Positions 6,932 to 18,900 of a DNA stretch of 64,000 nt are shown one piece after another. How positions within the stretch are numbered: position 1 is the stretch's first letter; each line of letters starts with the position of its first letter. Origin of the DNA: Myxococcales bacterium (GTDB lineage Bacteria > Myxococcota > UBA727 > VGSZ01); assembly GCA_023248635.1 (NCBI GenBank), contig JAHFED010000008.1:62001-126000 (forward strand). Direction: 5' to 3'. The notes beneath the pieces were generated by a model, which made no database searches, was not told the DNA's origin, and saw nothing but the letters and a program-made list of their open reading frames with translations. The position numbers were made by a program, and so were the translations under genes.

Positions 6932-9900
6932 ATGACCGACACGCCCAGCAGCGTCGACAAACCCGGGCTCCCGTCCCTCGTGCGGGAGATTCCGGCACAA
7001 GAGCGCAGCCCGCCCGAAATCGACGCCCCCGACGACGTCGTTCCTTCCTTGGCGCAGCCGGCTGAGCAGCTGGGTTTCCAGATGCGCTTCGAAGGGGGGC
7101 GCGCGTTGCTCTCGCTGGAGAACCGCGAAGGCCAGGCCGGCGTCGTCGTTCGTCGGGCGCTGTTCGAGGTCCCCGATGTTGCCTTTCCCCTCGACGTCAG
7201 CGGTGGCGCGCTGCGTTTTCAGAACAAGCGCCTGACTCTGCGCGCCGTCGAGCTCGTCATCTCCTGGCAGGCCCTTTTCGTCGCCGATGCGCTGGCCCGC
7301 AGCGGCCTCAGCTTGCTGCGCGAACGCTCCCGCGCGGGCGGTCTCGAGCTCCTCGTCGACGTCGCTGGCCCCTCGGGTCCTGTTCCCGTTCGGGCGCGCT
7401 GCGTTTTTGCGCCCGTCGGCGAAGGCGGCGTCGCCCTGGTGCTGCACGAGGTCATTGGCTTTGGCTCCCTGCCCCGACCGCGCCTCGAGCTCGCCCCCGC
7501 GCTGCTCGACGCTCTCGCTTTTCCAGGCGGCTTGGCGGCGCGAGCCATGGTGCGCCGCGCCGAACCCTTCCGTGCGGTGTTTTCGCGGCTGTTGCCTGCC
7601 TACGGGTGGAAAGTGCCGGCTCTCGGCGACGTGCGGGTACACGAGGCCGCGCTGGGCAAAGGCGAGGTCGTGCTGCGGGCGTGGTCGGGCAACGCGCCAG
7701 AGGGCTGGAAAGCGCCCAAAGACGTCAAGCACGGTCCCCTCGAAGAAGCCATCGCCCTGGCCGTTTTCGCCGACAGCCTGGTTGCTGCCGACGAAGCGGC
7801 CCAGGTGAAGCTCATCGATCGCCTCATCGACGACGACGCCCTCGCCCGGGCCGCCATCCCCTTCGCGGCTGAGATCCTGCGCCGGGATCCACGGCGCCGG
7901 GCTGACGGCGACGATCTCGTGGCGCGCGCCCTCGCCCGCGACGACGAGCACCTGGGCTTGTTGGCTGCGTGGGCCGACGCGAGAGATCTCGAAGCGAGCG
8001 AGCGTGCGCGCCGCCTGCTGCGCCTGGGCACCGTGGCCGACGCCGCCGACGAGCCCTGGGTCGCGGCCCGCGCGGCTCTGGCGGCCGCCCGCCTGGCCCA
8101 GGACGCCGGCGATCTGGCCCTCGCGGTGCAAGCCGCCGACGCCGCCGTCGACGCCGACCCTTCTTCGGCCGAGGCCGGGATTCTGCTTTCACGCTTGTTG
8201 GCGGTCACTGGTGACGCCGTGCGCGCCCTCGCCGTCGGGCGGGTGGCCCTCGATCGCACGGGCGCTGGTTCCCTCGTCGAACCCGCGTCTTTCCTTGAGG
8301 CCGCTGACGCCTTCGCCGTCGAGCTCGCTGCCCTGGCCCGATCCGTCGAGGGTCTCGATGCCGCGCGCCTGCTCTTGCGTCGGGCGCTGCGCACACGCGA
8401 GATCCCCGAGGCCCTGGTGCCACTGGTCGAGCTGGAGATCGACGCCGGCCACTTCGAACGCGCCGCCGAAGGCCTCACCCGCTTGCTGCTGGCTGCCCCC
8501 GCCCTGCCTTCCTTGCAACGCGACGTCGAGCTCCTGGCCGCGCGTCTGGCCGCCGCCAAAGGCGACTCCGCAGCAGCCCGCGGTCACCTCGTTCGCGCCC
8601 GTGCGCTCGACCCCCAAAACGCGCGCACTGCGCAGCAGCTGGCGCGCCTCTGCGACGACGACGGCGATCTCGATCAAGCCCTCAACGCCCTGCACGAAGT
8701 CACCAAAGACGGCGCCGACGTCGACGACGCCGACGTCAGAGGATGCCTGCTGCTGGCGGCTGGTTTTCTCGTGCGCCGGGCGCGCGCTGCCCACAGCCGA
8801 GCCGACGCCGAACGGGCGCTCGCTCTGCTCGGGCGCATCGCTGTGCCCTCTGCCGAACGCGCACGTGTCGACGCCGAAGCCCGGGCGCTGCTCGACGACC
8901 CCGCCCCGCTGGCGCGCCTGCTGGTGCTCGACGCCCTCCACGCTGAGCCCCCCGCGGCCTCCCGCGCCCGCCTCGACGCCGCGCGCTTGTTTCTCGCGGC
9001 GCAGCAGCTCGACGACGCTGCGGCTGCTCTCGCTTCGGCCTTCGCCGGCGACAAGATGGCCGCCAGCGATGTGCTCCTCGCCCACGCCGACGTCGGGGGC
9101 CTGGCGGCCCGGGTGGGGCGACGCCTCCACGACAGCGGCGTCGAGCTCAGCGACCTGCACGCCTTGGGACGTCAGCTGGCGTCGTCCGGCCGACCCCGCG
9201 ACGCCCTGGCCCTGCTGAGAGACTTCGACGAACGCAGCACCCGCGAGCTGCGCGCCACCTTCGCCAAAGACGTCGGCGACATCGATGCCGAAATCGCGGA
9301 GCGCAGCGCCCTGATCGATTCCGTCGACGACGCCAGCCAGGTTCCCCAACGGCTCCGGCTGGCGGTGCTCTTCGAGCGCGCGGACCGACCGGGGGACGCC
9401 GCCGACGCCTGGGCCGCCGCCGGCGACGATGCCGACGTCGTTGCCTGGTTGCGCACCGCCACCTCCACCCGCGATGGAGAGCGGCTCGCCAAGGTGCTGG
9501 TCCGAGACGACGTCGACTTGTCCGCCGTCGACAGCGCCCTGCTGCGCCTCGCCCGCGATCACATCGAAGACCCCAGCGCCCAGCGCCGACTGTTGGCCAC
9601 CCTCGCCTCTCGCAACGACGACGTCGCCGACGTTGAACGCTGGCTCGATGCCGCCCGCACGCTGCCCAAAGATGAGTCGGCGCTGGCCTTCGTCGACGCT
9701 GCCCGCCGGAGCAATCGCGTGGACTGGCTGCTCGCGGGCGCAGCTTTGCTCAAGGAGATCGGCGCCCCGCGTCAGGCGCTGGCCTGCTTGAACGAGGTCA
9801 TCGCCGCCGGCGGAGTCCTCGGATGCGACAGGTCCGTCGTCGAGCACGCCCTCGATCTGGCCATTGATGTTGACGACGACAGCGTGATCGAAGCGCGCGT

Positions 9901-12900
9901 CGCGGACCTGCTGAACCGCGACGACGTCAACGCCAGCGCCCGCCGCAGCCTGCACCAGCGACGCAGCGACGCCCACGGCACTTATCGCCTGGCCCCGCAG
10001 CGCGCAGCTGCCGAAGCAGGGGCCATCGCAGCCTGGCTCGAGGCCTTCCCGAACGACATCGAGGCGCTCTCGCGTCTGATCACGCGGGCCACCGATCCCA
10101 CCAGCGACGCTGCAGCGCTCGCGCACGCCGTCGATCGCCTCGATCAGGCCCGCGCCGGCGTCGGCCCCGACGGCCTCGGTGAGGAAGGCAAAGACCTCGT
10201 CGTCGTCGTTGCCGATGCCGCCCAGGACCGCGGCGCACCTTGCGAGCTCCGGGCCCGCGAGCTGCTGCTCGGCTTCGCGTTGCCGGCAGGGGCTCGCGAT
10301 GTCGTGCAGCGTCGGCTGGTCGATCTGTGCGTCCGTGAGGGCAAGGTCGCCAGGGCCATCGATCTCCTGCACGATCTCGCGCAGCGAGCCATCAACCAGG
10401 GCAGCGCCGACGACGACGTCGCCGCCCTGTTGCTGCGGATCGCGGACCTCGAGGAAGAGGAGCGCAAGGACCACCACGCCGCGGCAGCGGCGCTGGCCCA
10501 GGCCCTGGTCTTTGCGCCCCAAGATGCGGAAGCCAGTCGACGCTTGCTGGCCCTGCTGCTGGAGCACCACGACGACGAAGCCCTCGCTCGCGAGTGTCTG
10601 CGGCGGGCGCGCTGGTTGGCGCCTTCGGCCGAGCGCAGCGATCTGCTGCTGCGCGCGGGTCAGGTGGCACGCGCCGACGGTCGGTTCGGTGAAGCACGCT
10701 GCATCTGGCTGCGGGCGCTGTCGTCGCGGCCCTTTTCCAAAGACGCGCTCGATCGCTTGCTTGACCTCGCCAAAGAGACCGGCAGCCGCCGCCTGACCAT
10801 CCGCGCGCGCCTCGCCGCTGCCCGCGTGCTCGAGGCCGAGGCTCCCGCCGATGCCGCGCGCCAGGCCGCCGAAGCGGGTGGGTTGCTGGCCGGCGTGCTG
10901 CGGCGCGTGCGACTGGCCGTGGTCGCCTTCAGCTTCGGCGAACGCATCGCCGTGGAGCGCGGTGTCGACGACGACGGGGCCCAAAGCCGCATGTTGGTCG
11001 AGCTCTTTCGCGCCCTCGGCGAGGGAAAAAGCGCGCGCCTGCGCCTCAACCGCCTCGTCGATCGCGCCAGCGGGCGGGACCGCGCCCGACTGCTCGAGGC
11101 CCGCGCCGACGTCGAAGCCAACCTCTTGGGCGACCTCGACGCGGCCATCGCCGATCACCGCGCCGCGCTCGCCGTCGACCCGGCGTTTTCCTCCAGCGCC
11201 CGAGCACTGGTGCGCCTGCTGCGCAAACAGGGAGACATACGCGGCGCTGTCGACGTCGAGCGCTCCCATGCCGACGCCGCGAGCTCGGGTGAGGCGCGAG
11301 GCCTGACCTACGCCCGCCTGGCCGCCATCGCCGCCGACGAGCTCAAAGACCCAGCCCTCGTCGAGGAGCTGTGCGGCCAAGCGCTGTCCCTGCGCGACGA
11401 CATCGACGTTCGCCGCAGGCTTGTGGTCGCCCGCACGACGCTCGGCAGCGCTGCTGCGCCGTCGGAACGTGCTCTATACGCTTCAAAAACTATGGAAGCG
11501 TTGCAGGGGCTGGTGGTGCGGCCCGGGTTGTCGCCCGCCGAGCTCCTCTCCCTGTCCCTGCGGCTGGCCAACCTGCAGTCCCAGCTCGGCGACCTCCCAG
11601 GTGCAGTGAGCAGCCTCCAGCGAGCCATTTTGAACGATGACGTCGCCGCCCTGCCGGCGACGGACCCCCAGCTCGACCAGCTCTACGCCCATCTGGCAGA
11701 CCTGCTGGCCAACACCGGCCGGCCCCGCGACGCCGCCGCCCTGGTGTTGTGGGTGATGAGCCAGCGCGTCGACGGCACCCCCGCTTTCGGCTCTCGCGTC
11801 AGCGCCCTCGAGCGCGCGGCGGCCTGGCTCGATGCCCCGGTGCCCGATGCCGAGACCTTCGCCCATGTGCACATCCCCGACGGCCGCAGCTCGGCACAGC
11901 TCACCCTCGACACCCTGAACGATGCCGCGGCCCACGGCTCCCTCAGCGACGACGGTGAACGGCGCCGGGCTCGGTTGGCCGAAGAGCTTGGCCGCGACGA
12001 CGTCGCCGTCATGGCCCTCGAATCTCTCGTTTCTCGAAGTATCAAAGTGTTCAGCGATGCTAGCGCCGCCGAAGTGCTGGAAAACACTCGGCGCTTGGCC
12101 GCAGCGGCACTCCGAGCCGGCGACGAGGCCAAGGCCCTGTCGAGCTGGTTGCTGGGCCTCCAGTACGCGCCCGATGACGAGCTGGGTTGGCTGGCCGTGG
12201 AACGCCTCGCATCTTCCGCTGGCCAATCTGTTGCGTTGCACAGGGCCAGCGAACAACTTTTCCAGCGGGGCATCGGCACGGCCCAGGAGCGGGCCGACCG
12301 CGCCATCGTCGTCGCCCACGAAGCGCGCGACCGCGACCCGGCCTCGGCGCTCCAGTGGCTCGAGGCAGCCCGCGCGCTGTCATCGACGCCCCGCCTGCGC
12401 AGCGACTGCTACGGGCTCGCCCTCGAGCTCCACGACGACGGCGTCGCTCTGGCCGTGCTCGACGACATGCACGGGCACGGCGATGCCCTGGCATCGGACG
12501 AACGTCGTCACCGCGCCGCCTTGCACCTGCGCCAAGCCGATGAAGACGACCCCGGGCGCCATGTGCGAGCTGCTCTCGACGACGTCGTGGCCGTGCTCGA
12601 TGCCGGAGTCGAGGGCGTTGACGACATCTTGGCCTCCATCGCAGCGCGGGATCCGGGCCTGTTGCTGCGCGCGGCGCTGGAGCGACCGCTGCACAAGAGC
12701 CTGCGCCTGGCCGTGAGCGATCTGGAGGATGCCCGCCTCGACGACGACGACGTCATCGCCCTCGCCCGCGCTCTTCCTGAGGATCACGCTGCCGTCGGCG
12801 CCGCTGCCCACCGAGAGCAGCGCGCGGGACGCGCCGACGTCGCCGCCGACCGCCTCCTCGCCCTGGCCGCCCACCTGGGCTCCGGTGACGAATCCGACGA

Positions 12901-15900
12901 GCGCAGCGCGCGACAGCTCGTCGACGACGCTGCTGCGATGGCCATGGAAGCCGGTGGCCACGCCGTCGTTTCACGACTCGAGCTTCTGCGACCTGCCCTT
13001 CGCCGCCACCCGAGCTTGCGAGATGGTGCGCTGACGGCGCTGCGCGACGCCGAAGCGTGGGCGGCGGTGGCCACCGTGCTCGAAGACGCCGTCGTCGTCG
13101 AAGACGTACCCGAGCGACGCCGTGCCTTGCGCTTGCAGCTTGTCAGCGTGCTGCGTGACGGCGTCGATTCCCTTCAGGCCGAAGAGCGGGCCGCCGTGCA
13201 TCTGCACCAGCTCGTCGACGAGGACGGCGACGATCGCGAAGCCTGGGGCGAGCTCTTTGAGTGTCTGTCGAGGCTGAACGACGTCGAGGGGCTGCAACGG
13301 GGCCTCGAGCGCCGCGCCGCCCGCGCCGACGGCATCGAACGCCGGGAGCTCGTGCGTCGCCGCGTCGAGCTCTTGCTGAGCCTCAACCGGGGCGCTGACG
13401 GCCTGCTGGCCCTCCGGGCGCTGCGGGACGTCGACGACGACGACGCCCTGAAACAGCTCGAGCGCCGCCTCCGCCTCGCCGTCGACGGAGCCGCACCGGG
13501 CGTCGCCTTCGCCACCTTCCTGGACGCCGAGCTCCGCCGCGCCGCGGGCAGCAGCCGGGCTCTCGACGACGACGCTCGAGCGCTCCTGGCCCTGCCGGCC
13601 GCGGTGGCGCCGCCTGGGGCTCGGGTGCGCGCCCACCTCGTGATCCTGAGCTCCCACCCCGATCCACGCGCCAGCGTTGACTCCATATTGTTTGGTTTGC
13701 AAAACATCGAAGCGAGGATCACCGAGGCCGTTGCCGTCGTCGTCCAGTGCCCCAGCCAACGCGAGGGCCTGGTGCGCGCTCTCGCCGACGCAGCACCCCG
13801 TCTGGGCAGCGAGCGGGCCCTCGCCCTCGGTGATGCACTCTTCGCCGTCGACGATGCCGACGTCGCCGCCTCCGTGGTTGCTGCCTTTGGGGTCCCGGGC
13901 GCTGCGCGGCGCTTCCGCACCCGTGGCCCCCGCGCGGTCGACGTCGATGCCGCGCGCCTGTCGGGTCTCACGCGCGCCGCCGTGCTCTTTCGGCGGGCCG
14001 CCCGCCTCGCGGACCGTCAGGGGTTGGCCGCCGCCGCCCACGAGCTCGACGTCGACATCGCACCCCTCGACGGGGGGCTGGCCGCCCAAGCCCAGCGCAA
14101 GGTCCTGGAGCAGGCCCGCGGCGTCGCCGGCACCTTGGCGCTCCTCCGCCACGGTGATGCGCGCGGCCTCGCGCGCCTGACCTCCTCCGCGGTGCGGCAG
14201 ACCGCCCGGCGCGCCCGCACCACCCCGCTGACAGCCGGGCGCCTGAGCACGCGCCTGCACCTGGCCCAGCACCTCGACGACGCCGAACAGGTGGAGGAAT
14301 TGCGCGCGGCCGTCGACGTCGCTGCCGCCAGCGCTCAGGTGGCTGTGGTGGCCCGGGCCCTCGATGCCCTCTTCGCCTTGCGGGCCCCTTCCCCTGCCGA
14401 GCTGGCGCGGCGCGCCGACGCGGCGTGGACCCTCGACGACCCCCAAGCCGGGGTCTGGTGCGAGCGCGCCGCTGACGCCGCCATCTTTGCCAACGGTACC
14501 CTGGAGGCGGGCGAGAGCGTGCGCCTGCGTCGTCGCTGCATCGAGCTCTTCTTGCGCCAGGGCGACACCGCTGGGCTGCGACGGGCTCTGCTGTCCCTGG
14601 CCCAAAACGCCAGCGCCGGAAGTGAAGGCGAGCAGCTGCGCGCCGAAGCCCTGTCGACGGCGGAAGCAGCGGGCCTCAGCGACGTCGTCGACACCATCAT
14701 GACCGACGCCGCCGAGCAGCTGAGCGACGTCGACGAACGCTGTGCCGCCATCCGCCGACGCGCCGATCTGCGCTTGCGGGCACGCGATGCGCCGCGTGCC
14801 TTTTCCATCCTCAGCGAGGGAGCACGGCGCCTGAGCGGACATCCCGCGGGCCTCAGCTTGCGCAGCGACGCCTACCAGGTCGCCGCCGGCAACGCGCTGG
14901 TCGATGGCATGCTCGAGGTCGCCGACGACGATCTGGCCCGCGCTGGACTGCTCGCCGCCTTGGGAGAACACGCAGCAGCCCGCGCGGTGGCTGCCGGACT
15001 CGACGGACCCGCCGCCCTCTGGCTGCTCGCCGATCTCGCCCACGCCGAAAACGACGTCGACGCCGAAGTCCGAGCGCTCAACCGATTGGCCGACGGCGGC
15101 TTCGCCGACGAAGCGGTGCTGGTGCAACTCGTCGAGGCAGCCCGCAAGGGCGGCGACGTCGACGGTGCCCTGCTGCGATCGATCGCCCTGCTCGGCTCGG
15201 CGCCGGCAGCCCTACGCCTGGTGGTCGAGGGCGTCGCCGACCAGCGGGTCGCAGACACCGTGCGCGCCCGCGCTGTCGAGAGCTTGCTCGGCTTTGACGA
15301 CGTCGCCTTCGCTGCCGCTGCGGTGGAGGGCGCCCGCTTGAGTGCCGATCTCGACCTGAGACGCCGCAGCCGCCACGCCTACGCCCGGCTCCACGGCACC
15401 GACGAAGCCTGGGCCCACGTTTCAGCAGTCGACCTCGACGAAAGCGACCCTGCCGACGTAGCGCTGTCCCTGCGCGGCCTGCTCCACCGGCCCGGCGTCA
15501 TCGCTGCCTTGGTGCCAGCGCTGACGCCCCAACGATCGCGTTGTCTTGCGGAGGCGCTGGGGCAGCTGGTGCGCGGGGGCGAGAGCAGCGTCGTCGTCGA
15601 CAGCCTTCGTCCGGTGCAGGTGCGCCTGCCCTGGCCCGTCAAAGAAAGCTTGGCCGCCGCGTTTGCGCTCGTGGGCCAACATCGCGACGCCGCCGATCTG
15701 CTCTCCCGAGCCCTCGACGACGACAGCGGCAGCGCCGGCTTTCCCGATCTCGCCTTCCGCCTCCAGGCCAGCGCTCTGTACGTCGAGGTCGCAGAGCCCG
15801 CGGCGGCGGCGCGCCTGCTGAGCGGCCTGCAAACCCGCGATCTCGATGAGGCCGTGATTCACCAGGCCCGTGCCGTCGTTGACGCCCTCGCACAAGCGGG

Positions 15901-18900
15901 GCTGATGGCCGAGGCCGCGCGCCTGGCCGCCCACCTCGCGGCGACGTCGACGGGCGCAAACCACCGGCTTTTCGCGTCCCTTGCCTTGCGCTGCGCCGAC
16001 GAAGCCGGCCACGACACGGCCCTTTCCATCGCGGCCTGGCGCTTGCGGGACGGGGACACGCAAGCCCTGCCCTTGCTGGCCCGTCATTGCGTCGTCGGGC
16101 CCGCCAAGGCCTTCTTCGCCGCCTGGGCGGCGCTGCGAAACGGCGAGCGCAGCATCGAGAGGGACGCGCGTCAGGACCATCCCTACTTCAGCCCCGACGC
16201 ACCCGCTGACTTCGCGCGGCTCGCCGACCTGACGCAGCAGCTTCCGCCGCCGCCGTCGTCGTCGTCGCTGCTTCTTCGGGCCCGCACCAATCCAAAGGGG
16301 GCGCGCCAAGCTGCGTGGCGCTTGCTCAGTGCCGAGCTGGTGGGCAAGGACGATGCTGGGGCTGCTCGGCTCCTGGGGCGCGCCGGTGTACCCCTGGCGC
16401 AACGCGGCCTCGAGGCGAGGCTGGCGAGCGATCCCACACTCGCGGATCCGACGGCCCGCGCCGACGCCCTCGCCGCGGGCCTGGGCGATGTGCCGATGGA
16501 GCGCCGCGCCCACGTCGCCGCCCCCTTCGCCCACGATTCCGCGCGCGGCCGCACCAACGCCCGGCAGCGGCGCGCGGTGCTCTCGCTCCTGCCGGAGCCG
16601 CGCCAGCCCCTCGAAGCCGCCATCGACGCTGCCGCCCTCGGCGAAGCCGTCGACGTCACCGCTCTGCTCAACGGGCTCACCCGGCATCCCTCGCCAACAA
16701 CCCGCGCCACCGCCGCGGCCTTGTTGGTGTCCTTGGGGCAGACTGGGCTTGCGGCCTTGCTCCTTCCAGCGATTCAAGCCCGGGCTGCCCCCACCGATGC
16801 CGCCCGCCTGCAGGCGCTGCGCGAGGACGCGACCGACGATCTCGGCGGTCTCGGCCGGCTGCGCCTCTCCCAGCTCGCGGGACCCCGCGTCGACGTCGAA
16901 GAGCGCATCGCCTTCCTCGCCACCCAACTCGGCCGCGCAGATCTCCTCGCCGAGAGCCTGCTGCGCCAAGCCCGCCTGACCAGCTCCCCCAAAGTGCGCG
17001 CGATGCTCCTGGGCCGCCGAGCCGCTGCCTTGCTCGACATCGATCCCAAAGCCGCAAAGCGCAGCGCCGCCGCCGCCTTCGCTGGCGCCAAGACCGAGTC
17101 CCACGCGCGCCTGCTCGTGGCCTGCGAAGAGCGAGGGGGCGATCCCAAAGCCACCGCAGCAGCGCTCGAGATCTGGCAGAGGCTGGCCGTCGACGTCGAT
17201 GACGCCCAAGAGGCCGCCCGCAGGCGGGCCCACCTCCTCGCGCGGCGCATGCTGCGCCCCGAAGACGCCATCGCCGTCCTCGACGACGCCCTGGCTGCCA
17301 AGCTCTCGCCGGCGCTGCTCAGCGAACGAGCCGCGATCGCAAGCGACCTGCTCAGCGATCACGCGGGGGCGGCGATGGCCTTGTTGGCCGCCGTCGACAT
17401 CAGCGCCGGCGACCTGCCCGCCGCGCGCAACGCCCTGCGCCTGCAAGCGGCCGCCCTCTTGGAGCGGGAGGGCTCGCCGTCGTCCATCGAGCTCGCCATC
17501 AACACCCTGTGCGCCGCCTTCGAAGAGGGCCACACCGACGGACTGCGGGCAGCCGACGCCCTCGCAAGCGCCCATCCCGGACCCGGGCGCGCGCGGGTGC
17601 TCGATGTGCGCTTGCGCGAAACCGACGACGTCGGCGCCCGACGGGTGCTGGTGCTCGAACGCGCCCGCTTGCTCGCCGACCTCGACGACAAAACGGGAGC
17701 TGTGACCCTCCTCGAGGCACAGGCCAACGCCGACGACATCGATCTCGGTGCTCGGCTGCAGCTGGCCGACTGGTACCTCGCCGACGGGAGACGCCTCGAC
17801 GCCGCCGTCGCCTTCGAGAGCGCCGCGCGCATCCCGGGCCTGCCGGCCGCTGGTTTTGGTCCCCCGGCGCGTGAAGCCGCGGCGCTCTTTGCCCAGCTGG
17901 GCGATCTCGAAAGGGCCGGACCCCTCGCTCACCGCGCCGTCGCCGCCGGCATCCATGACGTCGATCTCCTGGCCACCGCCGAAGCCTGGCAGCGCAAGCA
18001 GGAAAACTGGGCCGCCGTCGACGAGCTCTTGGGGAGGAGGCTCCAGCGCAGCGATCGCGCGCCGCCAGACCAAGACGGCGACATGGAGGCCAGCCTGCGC
18101 CGCGACGCCGACTTGTGGATCGAGCGGGCCAAGCTTCGCCGCGATCACCTCGACGACCACGCCGGCGCCAAGCAGGCCCTCGCGCGGGTGCTGGAGCTCG
18201 TCGTCGACGACAAACGCGGCCTTCAGATGCTGCGCGAAGACGCCGTGCGCACCGATACTTGGGGCGGGCTGCGCATCGCGCTCCTCCGCGCAGCGACCAG
18301 CACCACCGATCTGGCACAGCAGGTTGCTTGGCTGCACGAAATCGCCGTCCTCGACGCCGACCGCTTGGGCGACAACAAATCCGCCCAGGCCACCATCGAT
18401 CGCGCGTTGGTCATCGACCCCGACGACGCCGACGGCCTGGTGCTGAAGGCCTCGTTGATGGTGCGCGCTGGCGAGGTCGACGGCTTGCCGATCTTGATGG
18501 CGCGCCTCGAGAAACGCGGGATCACCGAGCTGCCAGGTCTGCTTCATCTCACGCGCGGCGATGCCCTGCTGGTGGCGGGCGATCGATCGGGCGCGTCGAC
18601 CTCCTTTCGCCGCGCCACTGAGGATGCAGAGACGTCGTCGCGCGCCTGGGATCGCCTCATCGATATGGCCGATGGCGTCGCGGCTTTGCCCCTCGTCGAC
18701 GACGCGCGGCGAGCGACTCTCGATGCCCGACGGCGCGCGCAGCTCACGCGCAGAGAGCTCCGTGTGCGACTCAAGGCCGGCGACGCCGCCGGCGCCACTG
18801 CCACCGCGGAGATGCTCCTGCAGCTGGAGCCCGGTGACGCCGATGCGCTCAAGACCGTGCGCGACTGGTGGATGAAGCAACGCAGGCCCGAGGTGCTGGC